From the NCBI GenBank assembly GCA_963716115.1, contig CAVQSZ010000030.1, positions 1-64,000 on the forward strand: a stretch of DNA of 64,000 nucleotides, read 5' to 3'. The position numbers and the translations under genes were made by a program. Of this stretch, positions 24,598 through 32,889 are shown in pieces (the first letter of the stretch is position 1; each line of letters opens with the position of its first letter). The notes under the pieces are model-generated. The model searched no databases, was not told the origin of the DNA, and saw only the letters and a list, made by a program, of their open reading frames with translations. The DNA comes from AP-15 sp963716115. GTDB lineage: Bacteria > Pseudomonadota > Alphaproteobacteria > ATCC43930 > CGMCC-115725.

Positions 24598-25296
24598 ATG
24601 CTTGAAGTGTGGACCTGGCCGACGCCGAACGGCCACAAGGTGCATATCGCGCTCGAAGAATTGGGCCTGCAATACAAGGCGATTCCTGTCGATATCGGCG
24701 CCGGCGACCAGTTCAAGCCCGAATTCCTGAAGATCACCCCCAATCACCGCATCCCGGCCCTTGTCGATCCCGACGGCCCCGGCGGCCAGCCCTTCACGCT
24801 CTTCGAATCGGCGGCGATCCTGATCTACCTGTCGGAAAAGACCGGCGGCCGGCTGATCCCGAAGGACCCGATCGGGCGCTACAAGTGCCTCGAATGGATG
24901 ATGTTCCAGATGGGCGGGGTCGGCCCGATGTTCGGCCAGTGGAACCACTTCGCGTCCTATGCGGTCGAAAAGATCCCGTACGCGATCGAGCGCTACACCA
25001 ACGAAGTAAAGCGCCTGCACCGGGTGCTCGACCACCGGCTGGCCGAGTCGCGCTGGCTCGCCGGCGACGAGTACAGCATGGCCGACATCATCACCTTTCC
25101 CTGGATCCGTCGCCCGGAGGGCCGCAACATCGATCTGGCCGACTATCCCGCGGTCAGGCGCTGGCACGACGAGATGGCGGCCCGCCCGGCGGTGCAGCGC
25201 GGCGTCGCGGTGCTGGCCGAGCACCAGTGGCGCGGCCCGATCAACAATTCCGAGCGCGAGAACTATTTCGGCAAGACCCAGTTCGCGGCGCGCTAG
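24598..25296 (+). CDS. Glutathione S-transferase, YfcG/Ure2p-like
   Basis: 232 residues. The thioredoxin-fold N-domain has TWPTPNGHKVHIALEELGLQ, the cis-Pro motif NHRIPALVDPDG and the glutathione gamma-Glu site LFESAAILIYLSEKTG. The all-alpha C-domain has WLAGDEYSMADIITFPWIR (the N-cap/Asp motif). This is the nu-class-like group that often works as a disulphide-bond oxidoreductase in the cytoplasm. It is a single gene; the 130-bp repeat R1 starts 6 bp after its stop. Confidence 0.92.
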   Translation: MLEVWTWPTPNGHKVHIALEELGLQYKAIPVDIGAGDQFKPEFLKITPNHRIPALVDPDGPGGQPFTLFESAAILIYLSEKTGGRLIPKDPIGRYKCLEWMMFQMGGVGPMFGQWNHFASYAVEKIPYAIERYTNEVKRLHRVLDHRLAESRWLAGDEYSMADIITFPWIRRPEGRNIDLADYPAVRRWHDEMAARPAVQRGVAVLAEHQWRGPINNSERENYFGKTQFAAR

Positions 25297-25302
25297 GCGC
25301 TG

Positions 25303-25433
25303 CTGCATTGTGGATCCCGGCTTGCGCCGGGACAGCGGGAGGGGCGGCGCCGAGCTGAAACAACGCATCCCACAGTGCAACGAAATGTATCGCTTTCCCG
25401 GCGCAAGCCGGGACCCATGCCCGGGCCCGCACG
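25303..25433. repeat. 130-bp nested palindromic repeat R1
   Basis: Starts CTGCATTGTGGATCCCGGCT and ends CCGGGCCCGCACG directly at the GIY-YIG start codon. Inside are near-complementary outer arms (TCCCGGCTTGCGCCGGGA and TCCCGGCGCAAGCCGGGA) around the core GAGCTGAAACAACGCATCCC. It is a direct repeat of R2 at 25727-25856, the two being close to 90% identical by eye. Confidence 0.9.
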
Positions 25434-25715
25434 ATGTTCTACGTCTATCTGCTGGCGAGCAAGCCGAACGGAACCTTGTATGTCGGGTCGACCTCGGATC
25501 TGGTCCGCCGGGTCTGGGAGCACAAGATCAGGGCTGTTCCGGGATTTACCGCGAAATACGCGGTCGATCGCCTGGTGTGGTTCGAGCGTCACGAAACATT
25601 GGAAGCCGCGATGCAACGCGAGCGGCGGATCAAGGAGTGGAAGCGGCGCTGGAAGATGGAATTGATCGAGCAGGTCAACCCGCAATGGATCGATCTCTAT
25701 CGCGAGATATTGTGA
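25434..25715 (+). CDS. GIY-YIG nuclease, single domain (URI/UPF0213 group)
   Basis: 93 residues, almost only the nuclease domain: FYVYLLASKPNGTLYVGSTS carries the GIY (VYL) and YIG (YVG) elements, then DLVRRVWEHK with the catalytic-type Arg and His, RERRIKEWKRRWKMELIEQV with the metal-binding Glu, and NPQWIDLY with the terminal Asn. All residues expected for activity are present. The gene is intact and sits exactly between two 130-bp direct repeats: R1 ends at its start codon and R2 begins 11 bp after its stop. No ribosome site other than the repeat end (GGGCCCGCACG) is visible. Confidence 0.92.
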   Translation: MFYVYLLASKPNGTLYVGSTSDLVRRVWEHKIRAVPGFTAKYAVDRLVWFERHETLEAAMQRERRIKEWKRRWKMELIEQVNPQWIDLYREIL

Positions 25716-25726
25716 CGCCGATGCCG

Positions 25727-25856
25727 CTGCATTGTGGGTCCCGGCTTTCGCCGGGAAAGCGTGAAGGAGCGGAGCCGAGCTGAAACAACGCATCCCACAG
25801 TGCAACGAAAGGTATCGCTTTCCCGGCGAAAGCCGGGACCCATCCCCGAGCCCGCA
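25727..25856. repeat. 130-bp nested palindromic repeat R2
   Basis: Same orientation as R1. Its arms are perfect 27-bp complements: TGGGTCCCGGCTTTCGCCGG plus GAAAGCG, and the reverse complement near its right end. The core GCCGAGCTGAAACAACGCAT and CCCACAGTGCAACGAAA is shared with R1. Confidence 0.9.
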
Positions 25857-25965
25857 ATGGTGGGTCCCGGCTTGCGCCGGGACAGCGAGAGAGAGCGGCG
25901 CCGAGCTGAAGCAGCCGCACCCCGCGGTGCAAACATTACAGCCGAGAAAGCGCGGGCGCCAGAAA
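25857..25965. repeat. Partial third copy R3 of the palindromic repeat
   Basis: GGTGGGTCCCGGCTTGCGCC restarts the repeat immediately after R2; similarity fades after GCGGCGCCGAGCTGAAGCAG at about 25915, and the right arm is missing. It abuts the 3' end of the cyclase pseudogene. Confidence 0.8.
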
Positions 25966-28900
25966 TCAGCGCGCTGGCGCGAGGGCGGCGCGCGCCTCCG
26001 CGATCCAGCCCGTGGCGCCCATTTCCTCGAAGAGGGCGAGGGCGCGCTCGATCATCGCGCGGTCTTCCAGCGCATTGTCGCCGCGCCGGAAGCGGCCGTA
26101 GGCCAAGAGGGTCTGCGCCAGCTCGGGACGCGATTGGATTTCGCCAAGGACTTCGAGACTGCGGCGGAAAGCGGCGTCGGCCTCGGCCCGGTTGCCGATC
26201 GCCTGGTGAACCTCGCCGAGGACGCGGTGGGTCGCACCCTGTTCGAGACCGAGCCGATACTCTTCGGCAAACTCCAGCGCCATGTTGGCTGCGCTTAACG
26301 CCTGGCCGGTGTCGCCGACAGCAAGGTAGAGCTGAGCCAAGGCGATCTTCGAGAATGCGACACCATGCACGGAGCCAGCCGCGCCGGCCGCGCTGAAGGC
26401 CCGAAACGGAACCTCCTTGAGCACCCGATCGAGAACCCGTTTGGCGTCATCGGGTTTCTCGAGCTTCAGGTAGGCAATAGCCAGCCAGGCCGATGAGCAG
26501 AGAACCGCGTTCCATTCTCGAATCTCCCAGGCCGCCGGCAACGCCTCCTCCGCGACCCGGACCACCGCGTTCCAATCCCCTTTGTACATGTAGGGTTCGG
26601 CTTCCATGCCGCGCAGCGCCCGCAACCGCTTGTCATCCAGCGCAATCCCGGCCTCGTATGCTCGTCTGGCGTAGACGAGCGACTCTTCCAGCCGCCCGGC
26701 GCGGGCGCCGTAGCACCGGCCGCCGTAGGTCATGACGATGGCTTGCTCCAGACGCTCCCCTTGGGCTCCGAAGAGGTCGACTGCCCGAGCCGTGTGTCCA
26801 AGCAACTCCTCAAACCGACCGTGCTTCCCGAGATACTGCCCGTAACGGTTTTCTGCGACAGCCAGGGCCAGGGCATCACCCGACGCCTCGGCGCGTGCAA
26901 GCGCAACCACCAGGAGGGCCTCGTCATCCCAATAATAGCCCTTGGTCGCCTGCAATCTCGCCGCCACCGCAGCGTTGCCGTCCGATGTTGCATTTTCAAG
27001 CGCTCGATCGATGTGCCGCAACATGCGCGCTTGCGCGGCCTCGTCCGGCATGCAGCCCGGCAGAAAAATCAGCGACAGGACGACGTCGGCATGGACCCGG
27101 TTCCGTTCGGCATTGCCCGGCAGCCGCTCGAACAAATTCAGCGCTTGCCAGTAATGCCTGATCGCTTCGGGGCGGGCATAGAGTTTCCCGGCCTGCTCGG
27201 CTGCCTGCAACGTGTAGGTCAGCGCCTTTTCCCAGTCCTCGGCCTCGAGCCAATGATGCGCCAAGAGCTCGGCATGCTCGGCGGCCGGGGCCTCCTGGTC
27301 CATATCGCGGGCGGACCGCTGTTCGAGCGCGGTCGCAATCCCCGCATGGAGCTCCTGGCGTCGAGCGCGCAGCAGGGTGCTGTAGGCGGCGTCCTGGACG
27401 AGGGCGTGCTTGAAGACGAAAGAGGCTTGCGGCAGGACGCCGCGGCGGAAGGATCAACCCGGCGTCGACGAGCTGGTCGAGCGCGTCCCGCAGCTCGCCC
27501 TCCGGCCGGCGCGCGACTGCGGCCAGGAGCTCGTACGAAAATTCGCGGCCGATTGCCGCGCCGATCTGCGCCAACTCTTTTACCGGAGCCAACCGGTCCA
27601 GCCGCGCCATCAGCGAATCGTGCAGGCTCGACGGGATCGCCAGCGACGGGGCACGGGCCGGCGAGCGCGATAGCGCCCGTCCTCCTCTCGGAGCAAGCCG
27701 CCTTCCAACAACGTCTTCGTCAGCTCCTCGATAAAGAGCGGGATGCCGTCGGTGCGCTCGACGATGCGGTCGAGGATCTCGCGCGGCAGCGCCTTGCCGC
27801 CGGTCAGCCGCTGGACCAGCGTCGACGCATCGCGCCGGCCGAGGCGGCTCAGGGTCAGCGCGGTGACCTGCGCCTGGCCCGTCCAGGGCGGCGCGAACTC
27901 GGGGCGGAAGGTGACCGACCATCAGCGCCGGCAGGCGCGGCATTCGCTCGGCCATGCGCTCCAGCAATTCGAGCGAGGTCGATCGATCCAATGCGCGTCC
28001 TCGAACACGAGCAGCGTCGGCTGCCGTGCCGGCCGAGGCTCTCGAACTGTCTCGACCAGCGCCGCGAGGATCAGCTCGCGCTTTTGCCGCGGGTCGCGCG
28101 GCAGCGGCTCTTCGGCCGGCAATCCCAGCAGGTCGTCAAAGACCGCCAGCGTCTCCGGCAGCGCTGTCGCCCGATCGCGAGAGCAATGCAGCGAGCTTGT
28201 CGCGCTTGGCGGCCGGGGCGATCGTCGCGCGCAAACCCGGCGGCGTGCTCGAGCTGGGCAATGAACGGATGGAGCACGCTGTCGCGATGGTGCGGCGAGC
28301 AGAAATAGCGCAGCCGAATGTGCGGCTCGCCGCTCGAGCCGCTCCTGCAACGCCGCGGTGAGGCGGGATTTGCCGATGCCGGGCTCGCCGGAGATCAAGC
28401 ACGATCTGGCCTTCGCCTTCCTTGACGGCTTCCCAGCGCCGCAGCAGCAGCTCCATCTCGGCGTCGCGGCCGACCAGCGGGCTCAACGATGCCGATCGCA
28501 ACGCCTCGAAGCGGCTCTCGACGGTGCTCGGGCGCAGCACCTGCCAGACCGCAACCGGCGCATCCAGCCCTTTGACCTCGGCGGCGCCGAGATCGCGGTA
28601 CTCGAACAGGCCACCCAGCAGTCGGCGCGTGGCTTCGGCGATCATCACGCCATTCGCGGGCGCCATTTCTTGCAGACGGGCGGCAAGGTTAGGGGTCTCG
28701 CCGACGACCCCGCGCTCCTGCGCGTCGCCGGCGCCGATCAGGTCGCCGACCACGACGAGGCCGGTGGCGATGCCGATGCGGCTCGCCAGCGCGCCGGCGC
28801 CGCTCTCCAGCCTGCCGATGCGCTCGACGAGCGCCAGCCCGGCCCGCACCGCGCGCTCGGCGTCGTCCTCGTGCGCCCGCGGCCAGCCGAAATAAACGAG

Positions 28901-29297
28901 CACGCCGTCGCCCATATATTTGGCGACGTAGCCCTCGAACCCGGCGACCACCTCGGCCACGGCCTTGTGGTAGGCGCCCAAGACCTCGCGCAGATCCTCC
29001 GGATCGAGGCGCGAGGAGAGCGCCGTGGAGCCCGCCAGATCGCAAAACATCACGGTCAGCTGGCGCCGCTCCGCGCCGGCGCCTGTCGTCGGAGCGCCGA
29101 GCATCGGCGCCGAACCGGGCGGCAGCGCCTCGATTGCGTCGAGCAGGCGGCGGCGATGGCCGACCGAGGCGACGCCGAGATCGCGCAAATCCTCGGCCGT
29201 CAGGCTGCGCAGCAGGTCGCCGTCGATGTCGTTCCCGCGGAACGCCGGCTCATATTGCTGCGAGGCCGAGCTCCCGCAACCAGCTTGCGATGTCCAT
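25966..29297 (-). pseudogene. SAM-domain class III adenylate cyclase / AAA ATPase / TPR protein, multiply frameshifted
   Basis: Starting at 29297 (MDIASWLRELGL), the pieces give an N-terminal SAM domain (QYEPAFRGNDIDGDLLRSLT), a class III cyclase catalytic domain (VMFCDLAGSTALSSRLDPED, YMGDGVLVYFGWP, VVGETPNLAARLQ), a predicted ATPase (ISGEPGIGKSRLTAALQERL, FEDAHWID) and a long TPR region that is intact from 27303 to the stop at 25966. Between 29260 and 27440 the frame changes nine times (about 29258, 28398, 28340, 28215, 28165, 27985, 27915, 27655, 27445). The total would be about 1,110 residues. Neighbouring genes show far fewer shifts, so I favour real decay, though poor coverage is possible. 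An intact version would make cAMP/cGMP in response to signals sensed by the ATPase-TPR part. Confidence 0.75.
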
Positions 29298-29389
29298 GCT
29301 TCACCCGCCCTCAGCGGGCGCCGCCGTCCGGCGCAGCGGAAATTATACATACAACCGTGAAGCAAGACAGCGGTGCAGGCCCGCCCCGT

Positions 29390-29893
29390 CTACCGCGGCG
29401 CCTCGTAGGCGAGGTAGCGGATGATCCGCCAGCCGCCGTCGGGCTCGCGGCGGAAGATGTCGATCCCCTGCTCGACCGTATGCGCCTCCGCCCGGCCGGG
29501 TCGCGCCGTCGTCACATGCCAGGCGAGCCGCACCACCGCGAGATCGCCCGCGACCAGGATCTCGTTGATGACCGGCGTGTACCGGCGGCGCACCTGCGGA
29601 TCGGCCAACGCCCGATGCAGCCGGCCGCACATGTCGGCATAGCTCTGCTGCTCGGGCAGGCCGCGCACGTCGTAGCGCAAATCCGGGGCGAAGAGCCGGC
29701 AGGCCTGCGCCGCGTCGCCGGCGTTGAAGGCGGCCGTCCAGGCGGTCAGCGCGGCGCGGATCTCGGCCGCGGCGTCGCCCGCCCGAGCGGATATCGGCAA
29801 GGCCAGCAAGACAGCACAGCCGAGCACGGCCGTCAGCCGCCGGCCGCGGCGCGCTACGACGCCCGCCGGCCGGTCGCCAGCCACTCCGCGCAC
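29390..29893 (-). CDS. Secreted SnoaL/NTF2-like protein
   Basis: 167 residues if started at 29893; the first 20 residues overlap the sulfotransferase remnant, so a later start (GTG within TAVLG) is possible. A signal peptide is visible (LTAVLGCAVLLALPISARAG). The mature part is an alpha+beta cone typical of SnoaL-like/DUF4440 domains: IRAALTAWTAAFNAGDAAQA, LFAPDLRYD, then GDLAVVRLAWHVTT and EQGIDIFRREPDGGWRIIRY. Such domains bind small hydrophobic ligands or act as ketosteroid isomerase-like enzymes. No partner gene points to a substrate. Confidence 0.7.
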   Translation of the reverse strand: MRGVAGDRPAGVVARRGRRLTAVLGCAVLLALPISARAGDAAAEIRAALTAWTAAFNAGDAAQACRLFAPDLRYDVRGLPEQQSYADMCGRLHRALADPQVRRRYTPVINEILVAGDLAVVRLAWHVTTARPGRAEAHTVEQGIDIFRREPDGGWRIIRYLAYEAPR

Positions 29894-30074
29894 TCTTCGC
29901 CGAGCCGCTCGCCCGCCATCGTCTCGCAGCGCCGGCTGTCCTCGGGGGTCAGCACGTCGCGCCAGCGGCTGTTGGCGCCTCGTTGATGAACGCCTTGGCG
30001 CCGCCGTCCCAGACCGTGCTGTCGAAATGATGGTTGTGCAGCTCGCGCGTCTTCTCGGGCCAGCGTGGAGCCAT
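29854..30074 (-). pseudogene. Sulfotransferase remnant with large internal deletion
   Basis: The ATG at 30074 begins RWPEKTRELHNHHFDSTVWD, the characteristic N-terminus of bacterial sulfotransferases. After WDG the sequence jumps to GGAKAFIN and, one frame over (shift near 29975), GANSRWRDVLTPEDSRRCET and GEECAEWLATGR, which match the C-terminal end of the same family. The roughly 200 residues between them, including the PAPS-binding loop, are missing. The remnant lies directly after the SGNH hydrolase and was probably part of the same leftward unit. Confidence 0.7.
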
Positions 30075-30106
30075 CGTCCAGCTCTCCCGTCGTTGCCACG
30101 CCGGTG

Positions 30107-31254
30107 TTAATCGAACAGCGACAGATCGACGGCGTCGCCCATCCTGTTGTAGCCGAGATCGCTCGGATGCAGCCCGTCGCCGCAATCCAGAATCGGCAGC
30201 ATCTGCGTCGGGTGCTCGGGATCGCGCAGCGCCTGGTCGAAATCGACAACTCCATCGAAGGCGCCGCCGTCGCGGATCCAGCTGTTGACCGCGGCGCGGA
30301 CCTTCTCGCGCTGCGGGTTCCAGGCATTGGCCATGTAGGTCTCGTTGCCGAACGGGGTCAAGGTCGCGCCGATGATCCCGATGCCGGCGCTGTGGGCGCG
30401 CGCCGCCATCTGCTTCAGCCCGGCGATCATCTGCGGCGCGGTGGGCTCCTCTTCCGGCTTCTTCCAGCGGTTGCGCAGATCGTTGGTCCCGAGCATGACG
30501 ATGACGTGGGTGACCCCCGGCTGGGACAGCACGTCGCGGTCGAAGCGGCGCAGGCCGCCGGCGCCGCGGATGTCGTAGAGGATGCGGTTGCCGCCGAGCC
30601 CCTGGTTCATCACCGCCATCGGCCGGCCGCGCGGGCGCGCCGCAAGGCGCCGGGCGAGCTGGTCGGGCCAGCGGCAGAAGGCGTCCATCGTCGAGATGTT
30701 GCCGTCGGTCAAGGAGTCGCCGAGCGCCACGATGCCGCCGGTATCGGCCCCGGCGAGCACGTCGACGCCGCACACGAAAAACCAGTCGCTGGTCAGGCTG
30801 GCGATCGGCATGACTTGCGCCGCGGTGAAATCGCCCGGCGGCGAGACGTAGCTGGTCTGCCGCGCATAGCGGCCGGTGATCTGAAAATCGTTTGGCGACC
30901 TCGCCGGGCAGATAGAGGCTGACCGCGAGATCGGCGAGCGGCGCGAGGCCGAGCGCCACCGGGTCGCTGAACAGAACCGCGCCCGCCGCGATCGTCGTCG
31001 CCGCGTCGCCGCCGAAGCTGAGCTTGCGGTCGGAGCCGGCAACGATCGCAGGCGCCCGCATCGCGCAACGCGATATGGGCGCCGCCGATCGCCAGCGGAC
31101 GCTGCCCATAGGCGTTCGAGATCCGCACCCGCACGGTGTCGCCACCGAGGCTGGCGCGCATCGTCATGCGCAGGGTCTGGTTGTTGAATGCGCCGGTCTC
31201 CGCCGGCGCCGGGGCCATCGTCCAGCTCCCGACCCATTTCTGCTTCTCGGGCAT
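30107..31254 (-). CDS. SGNH/GDSL-family hydrolase, two frameshifts
   Basis: About 383 residues from 31254 (MPEKQKWVGSWTMAPAPAET). The frame shifts near 31047 and near 30893; both sides fit the family. The N-terminal 140 residues are a beta-sandwich (NNQTLRMTMRASLGGDTVRV, ISNAYGQRPLAIGGA). The hydrolase domain has block I GGIVALGDSLTDGN with the catalytic Ser, block III VMLGTNDLRNRW with Gly/Asn of the oxyanion hole, and block V DGLHPSDLGYNRMGDA with the Asp-His pair. This is the arrangement of esterases related to rhamnogalacturonan acetylesterase. There is no signal peptide. Substrate unknown. Confidence 0.85.
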
Positions 31255-31279
31255 CTCGTCGTCCTCCCAAGCGCCCGGA

Positions 31280-31354
31280 TGGCTGGGGCGGGAGGATTCG
31301 AACCTCCGAATGGCGGAATCAAAATCCGCTGCCTTGCCACTTGGCTACGCCCCA
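31280..31354 (-). tRNA. tRNA-Gln (anticodon TTG)
   Basis: 75 nt including the encoded CCA. Acceptor stem TGGGGCG pairs with CGCCCCA; the anticodon loop in GCGGATTTTGATTCCGC gives TTG; the T-arm reads CGGAGGTTCGAATCCTCCCG. No integrase or att duplication is seen around it. Confidence 0.95.
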
Positions 31355-31434
31355 CCGCCGCGCGCCGGCAACTTATCGGGAAAGGCCGCCTGCGGCAACA
31401 AACCGCCGGCGGCCCTGCGCGCCCGCGGCCGGCC

Positions 31435-32025
31435 TCAGCCTCGACGGACGTGCGGACGAACGGCGTCGATGAGCCGGGCGGTCGGGGCGAGGCGCGGTCC
31501 CTCGCCCGCGTCGACCGGCGGCACGATCGTCACGCCCCAAAGGGGCAGCCGCTCGAGCGAGGCCCGCGCCTCGGGGTGGCGCAACAGCGGCGCGTTCAGC
31601 GATGGGCCCACGATCACCGGCGTGCCCCGCCCGATCGCCTCGGCGACCACCGACAGCGCCAGATTGTCGGCGACGCCGTGCGCCAGCTTGTTGAGCGAGT
31701 TGAAGCTCAACGGCGCGAACAGCACCACTCCGCGCGGCGGCCGCGGCCGGATCGCCGCATCGAAATATAATTCGACGACCTGCGCGCCCGCTACGTCCGC
31801 GAGCTCGCGCAGCGCGATCACGCGCGAGGCGTTCGGCGTCGGGATCGCGATGACGGTGGCAAACCCGAGCCCGACCAGCGCGCGCAAGAGCTCGGGGCCG
31901 CGCGCCGCCGTCGTCGCGCCGCTGAGCATCAGGTAGGCGACCTCGAAGCTTTCCCGGCCCGCCGCGGCGCGATCGCCCATCTCATTCTCCCCGCCGCCCC
32001 GTTCCACCGCGGGAGCCGCGTTCAT
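31435..32025 (-). CDS. Flavoprotein of the HFCD/UbiX-Dfp type
   Basis: 196 residues when started at 32025, where the ATG overlaps the ispE stop (ATGA); a second ATG at 31980 has a better ribosome site (GGGGAGAATGAG). The fold matches the flavoprotein family of PPC decarboxylase and UbiX: EVAYLMLSGATTAARGPELL, a beta-alpha core, FAPLSFNSLNKLAHGVADNL with the conserved Asn/Ser of the FMN site, and TPVIVGPSLNAPLLRHPEA. The usual catalytic His at the first helix is not obvious. It closes the ETF-QO/TPR/ispE cluster; possible links to cofactor metabolism are inference. Confidence 0.75.
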   Translation of the reverse strand: MNAAPAVERGGGENEMGDRAAAGRESFEVAYLMLSGATTAARGPELLRALVGLGFATVIAIPTPNASRVIALRELADVAGAQVVELYFDAAIRPRPPRGVVLFAPLSFNSLNKLAHGVADNLALSVVAEAIGRGTPVIVGPSLNAPLLRHPEARASLERLPLWGVTIVPPVDAGEGPRLAPTARLIDAVRPHVRRG

Positions 32026-32882
32026 TCGTGGAAACCGCCGGCGGCGCACCACCATGAGGGCTCGGCGGCGGCGAGGGCCGCGCGGGCGCGCGCGGCGGCG
32101 GCGCGGTCGGCGAAGAGGGCAAAGCAGGTGGCGCCGCTGCCGCTCATCCGCACGGTCAACGCGCCCGGGAGCCGCGCCAGCGACGCCAGGACACAAGCGA
32201 TCTCGGGGACGAGGGAAACCGCCGCGTCGGTCAGCTCGTTGCGGCGCGACGACAGCTCCCGGGCGAGGCCGGCGGCGTCCGCGGGCATCGGCGCAAACCG
32301 GCCGGCGGCGCCGAACGGGCCGCGCCGGGCCGCAAAGACGGCGGCGGTCGGCAGCGGCCGGCGCGGGTTGACGAGGAGGATGCCGGCCGGCGGCGGCGGC
32401 GCGGCCGGCTCGACCCGCTCGCCGGCGCCGCCGACCCAGACCGCGCGCCCGCACAGGCAGGCGGGGACATCGGCGCCGAGCTGCACCCCGAGCTTCAGCA
32501 ATTCCTTCTCGCCGAGGGGCGCCCGCCACAATGCGCAAAGCGCCCGCAGCGCCGCCGCCGCATCGCTCGACCCGCCGCCGACGCCGGCCGCCACCGGCAG
32601 GTTCTTCTCCAGATGGAGCGCCGCGCCGGCGGCGATCCCGGCGCGGTCGGCGAGCAGCCGGGCGGCGCGCAGCACCAGATTGTCGTCGCCCGCCGCCTCG
32701 AGGCTCGCCGCTTCCGGCCCGCTCACGGCGAGCGACAACGCCGACGCCGGCTCGACGGTCAGGCGGTCGCCGATATCGGCGAAGGCGACGAGGCTGTCGA
32801 GGAGGTGATAGCCGTCGCCCCGGCGCCCGGTCACGTGCAGGTAGAGGTTGAGCTTCGCCGGGGCGAAGGCCGCGGCCGGCAT
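32022..32882 (-). CDS. ispE: 4-diphosphocytidyl-2-C-methyl-D-erythritol kinase
   Basis: Phosphorylates CDP-methylerythritol with ATP in the non-mevalonate isoprenoid pathway. 286 residues, the normal length. GHMP kinase motifs: AFAPAKLNLYLHVTGRRGDG with the conserved Lys and Asn, GYHLLDSLVAFADIGD, the ATP loop PVAAGVGGGSSDAAAALRAL, and the C-terminal MSGSGATCFALF. Start at 32882 is 7 bp after the stop of the TPR gene, so the two are co-transcribed. Confidence 0.96.
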   Translation of the reverse strand: MPAAAFAPAKLNLYLHVTGRRGDGYHLLDSLVAFADIGDRLTVEPASALSLAVSGPEAASLEAAGDDNLVLRAARLLADRAGIAAGAALHLEKNLPVAAGVGGGSSDAAAALRALCALWRAPLGEKELLKLGVQLGADVPACLCGRAVWVGGAGERVEPAAPPPPAGILLVNPRRPLPTAAVFAARRGPFGAAGRFAPMPADAAGLARELSSRRNELTDAAVSLVPEIACVLASLARLPGALTVRMSGSGATCFALFADRAAAARARAALAAAEPSWWCAAGGFHE

Positions 32883-32889
32883 CCAGGGA

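Noticed and set aside
25375..25805. Small ORFs with SRRKPG or PGLRRD peptides around the GIY-YIG gene
   Set aside because: They are translations of the palindromic repeats in various frames, not genes.
25303..25965. Insertion sequence with terminal repeats
   Set aside because: No transposase is present and the flanking repeats are direct and internally palindromic; no target duplication was found. Kept as a repeat-nuclease unit instead.
31280..31354. tRNA-Gln as an integration site
   Set aside because: No integrase and no duplicated 3' tRNA end in the flanking 5 kb.
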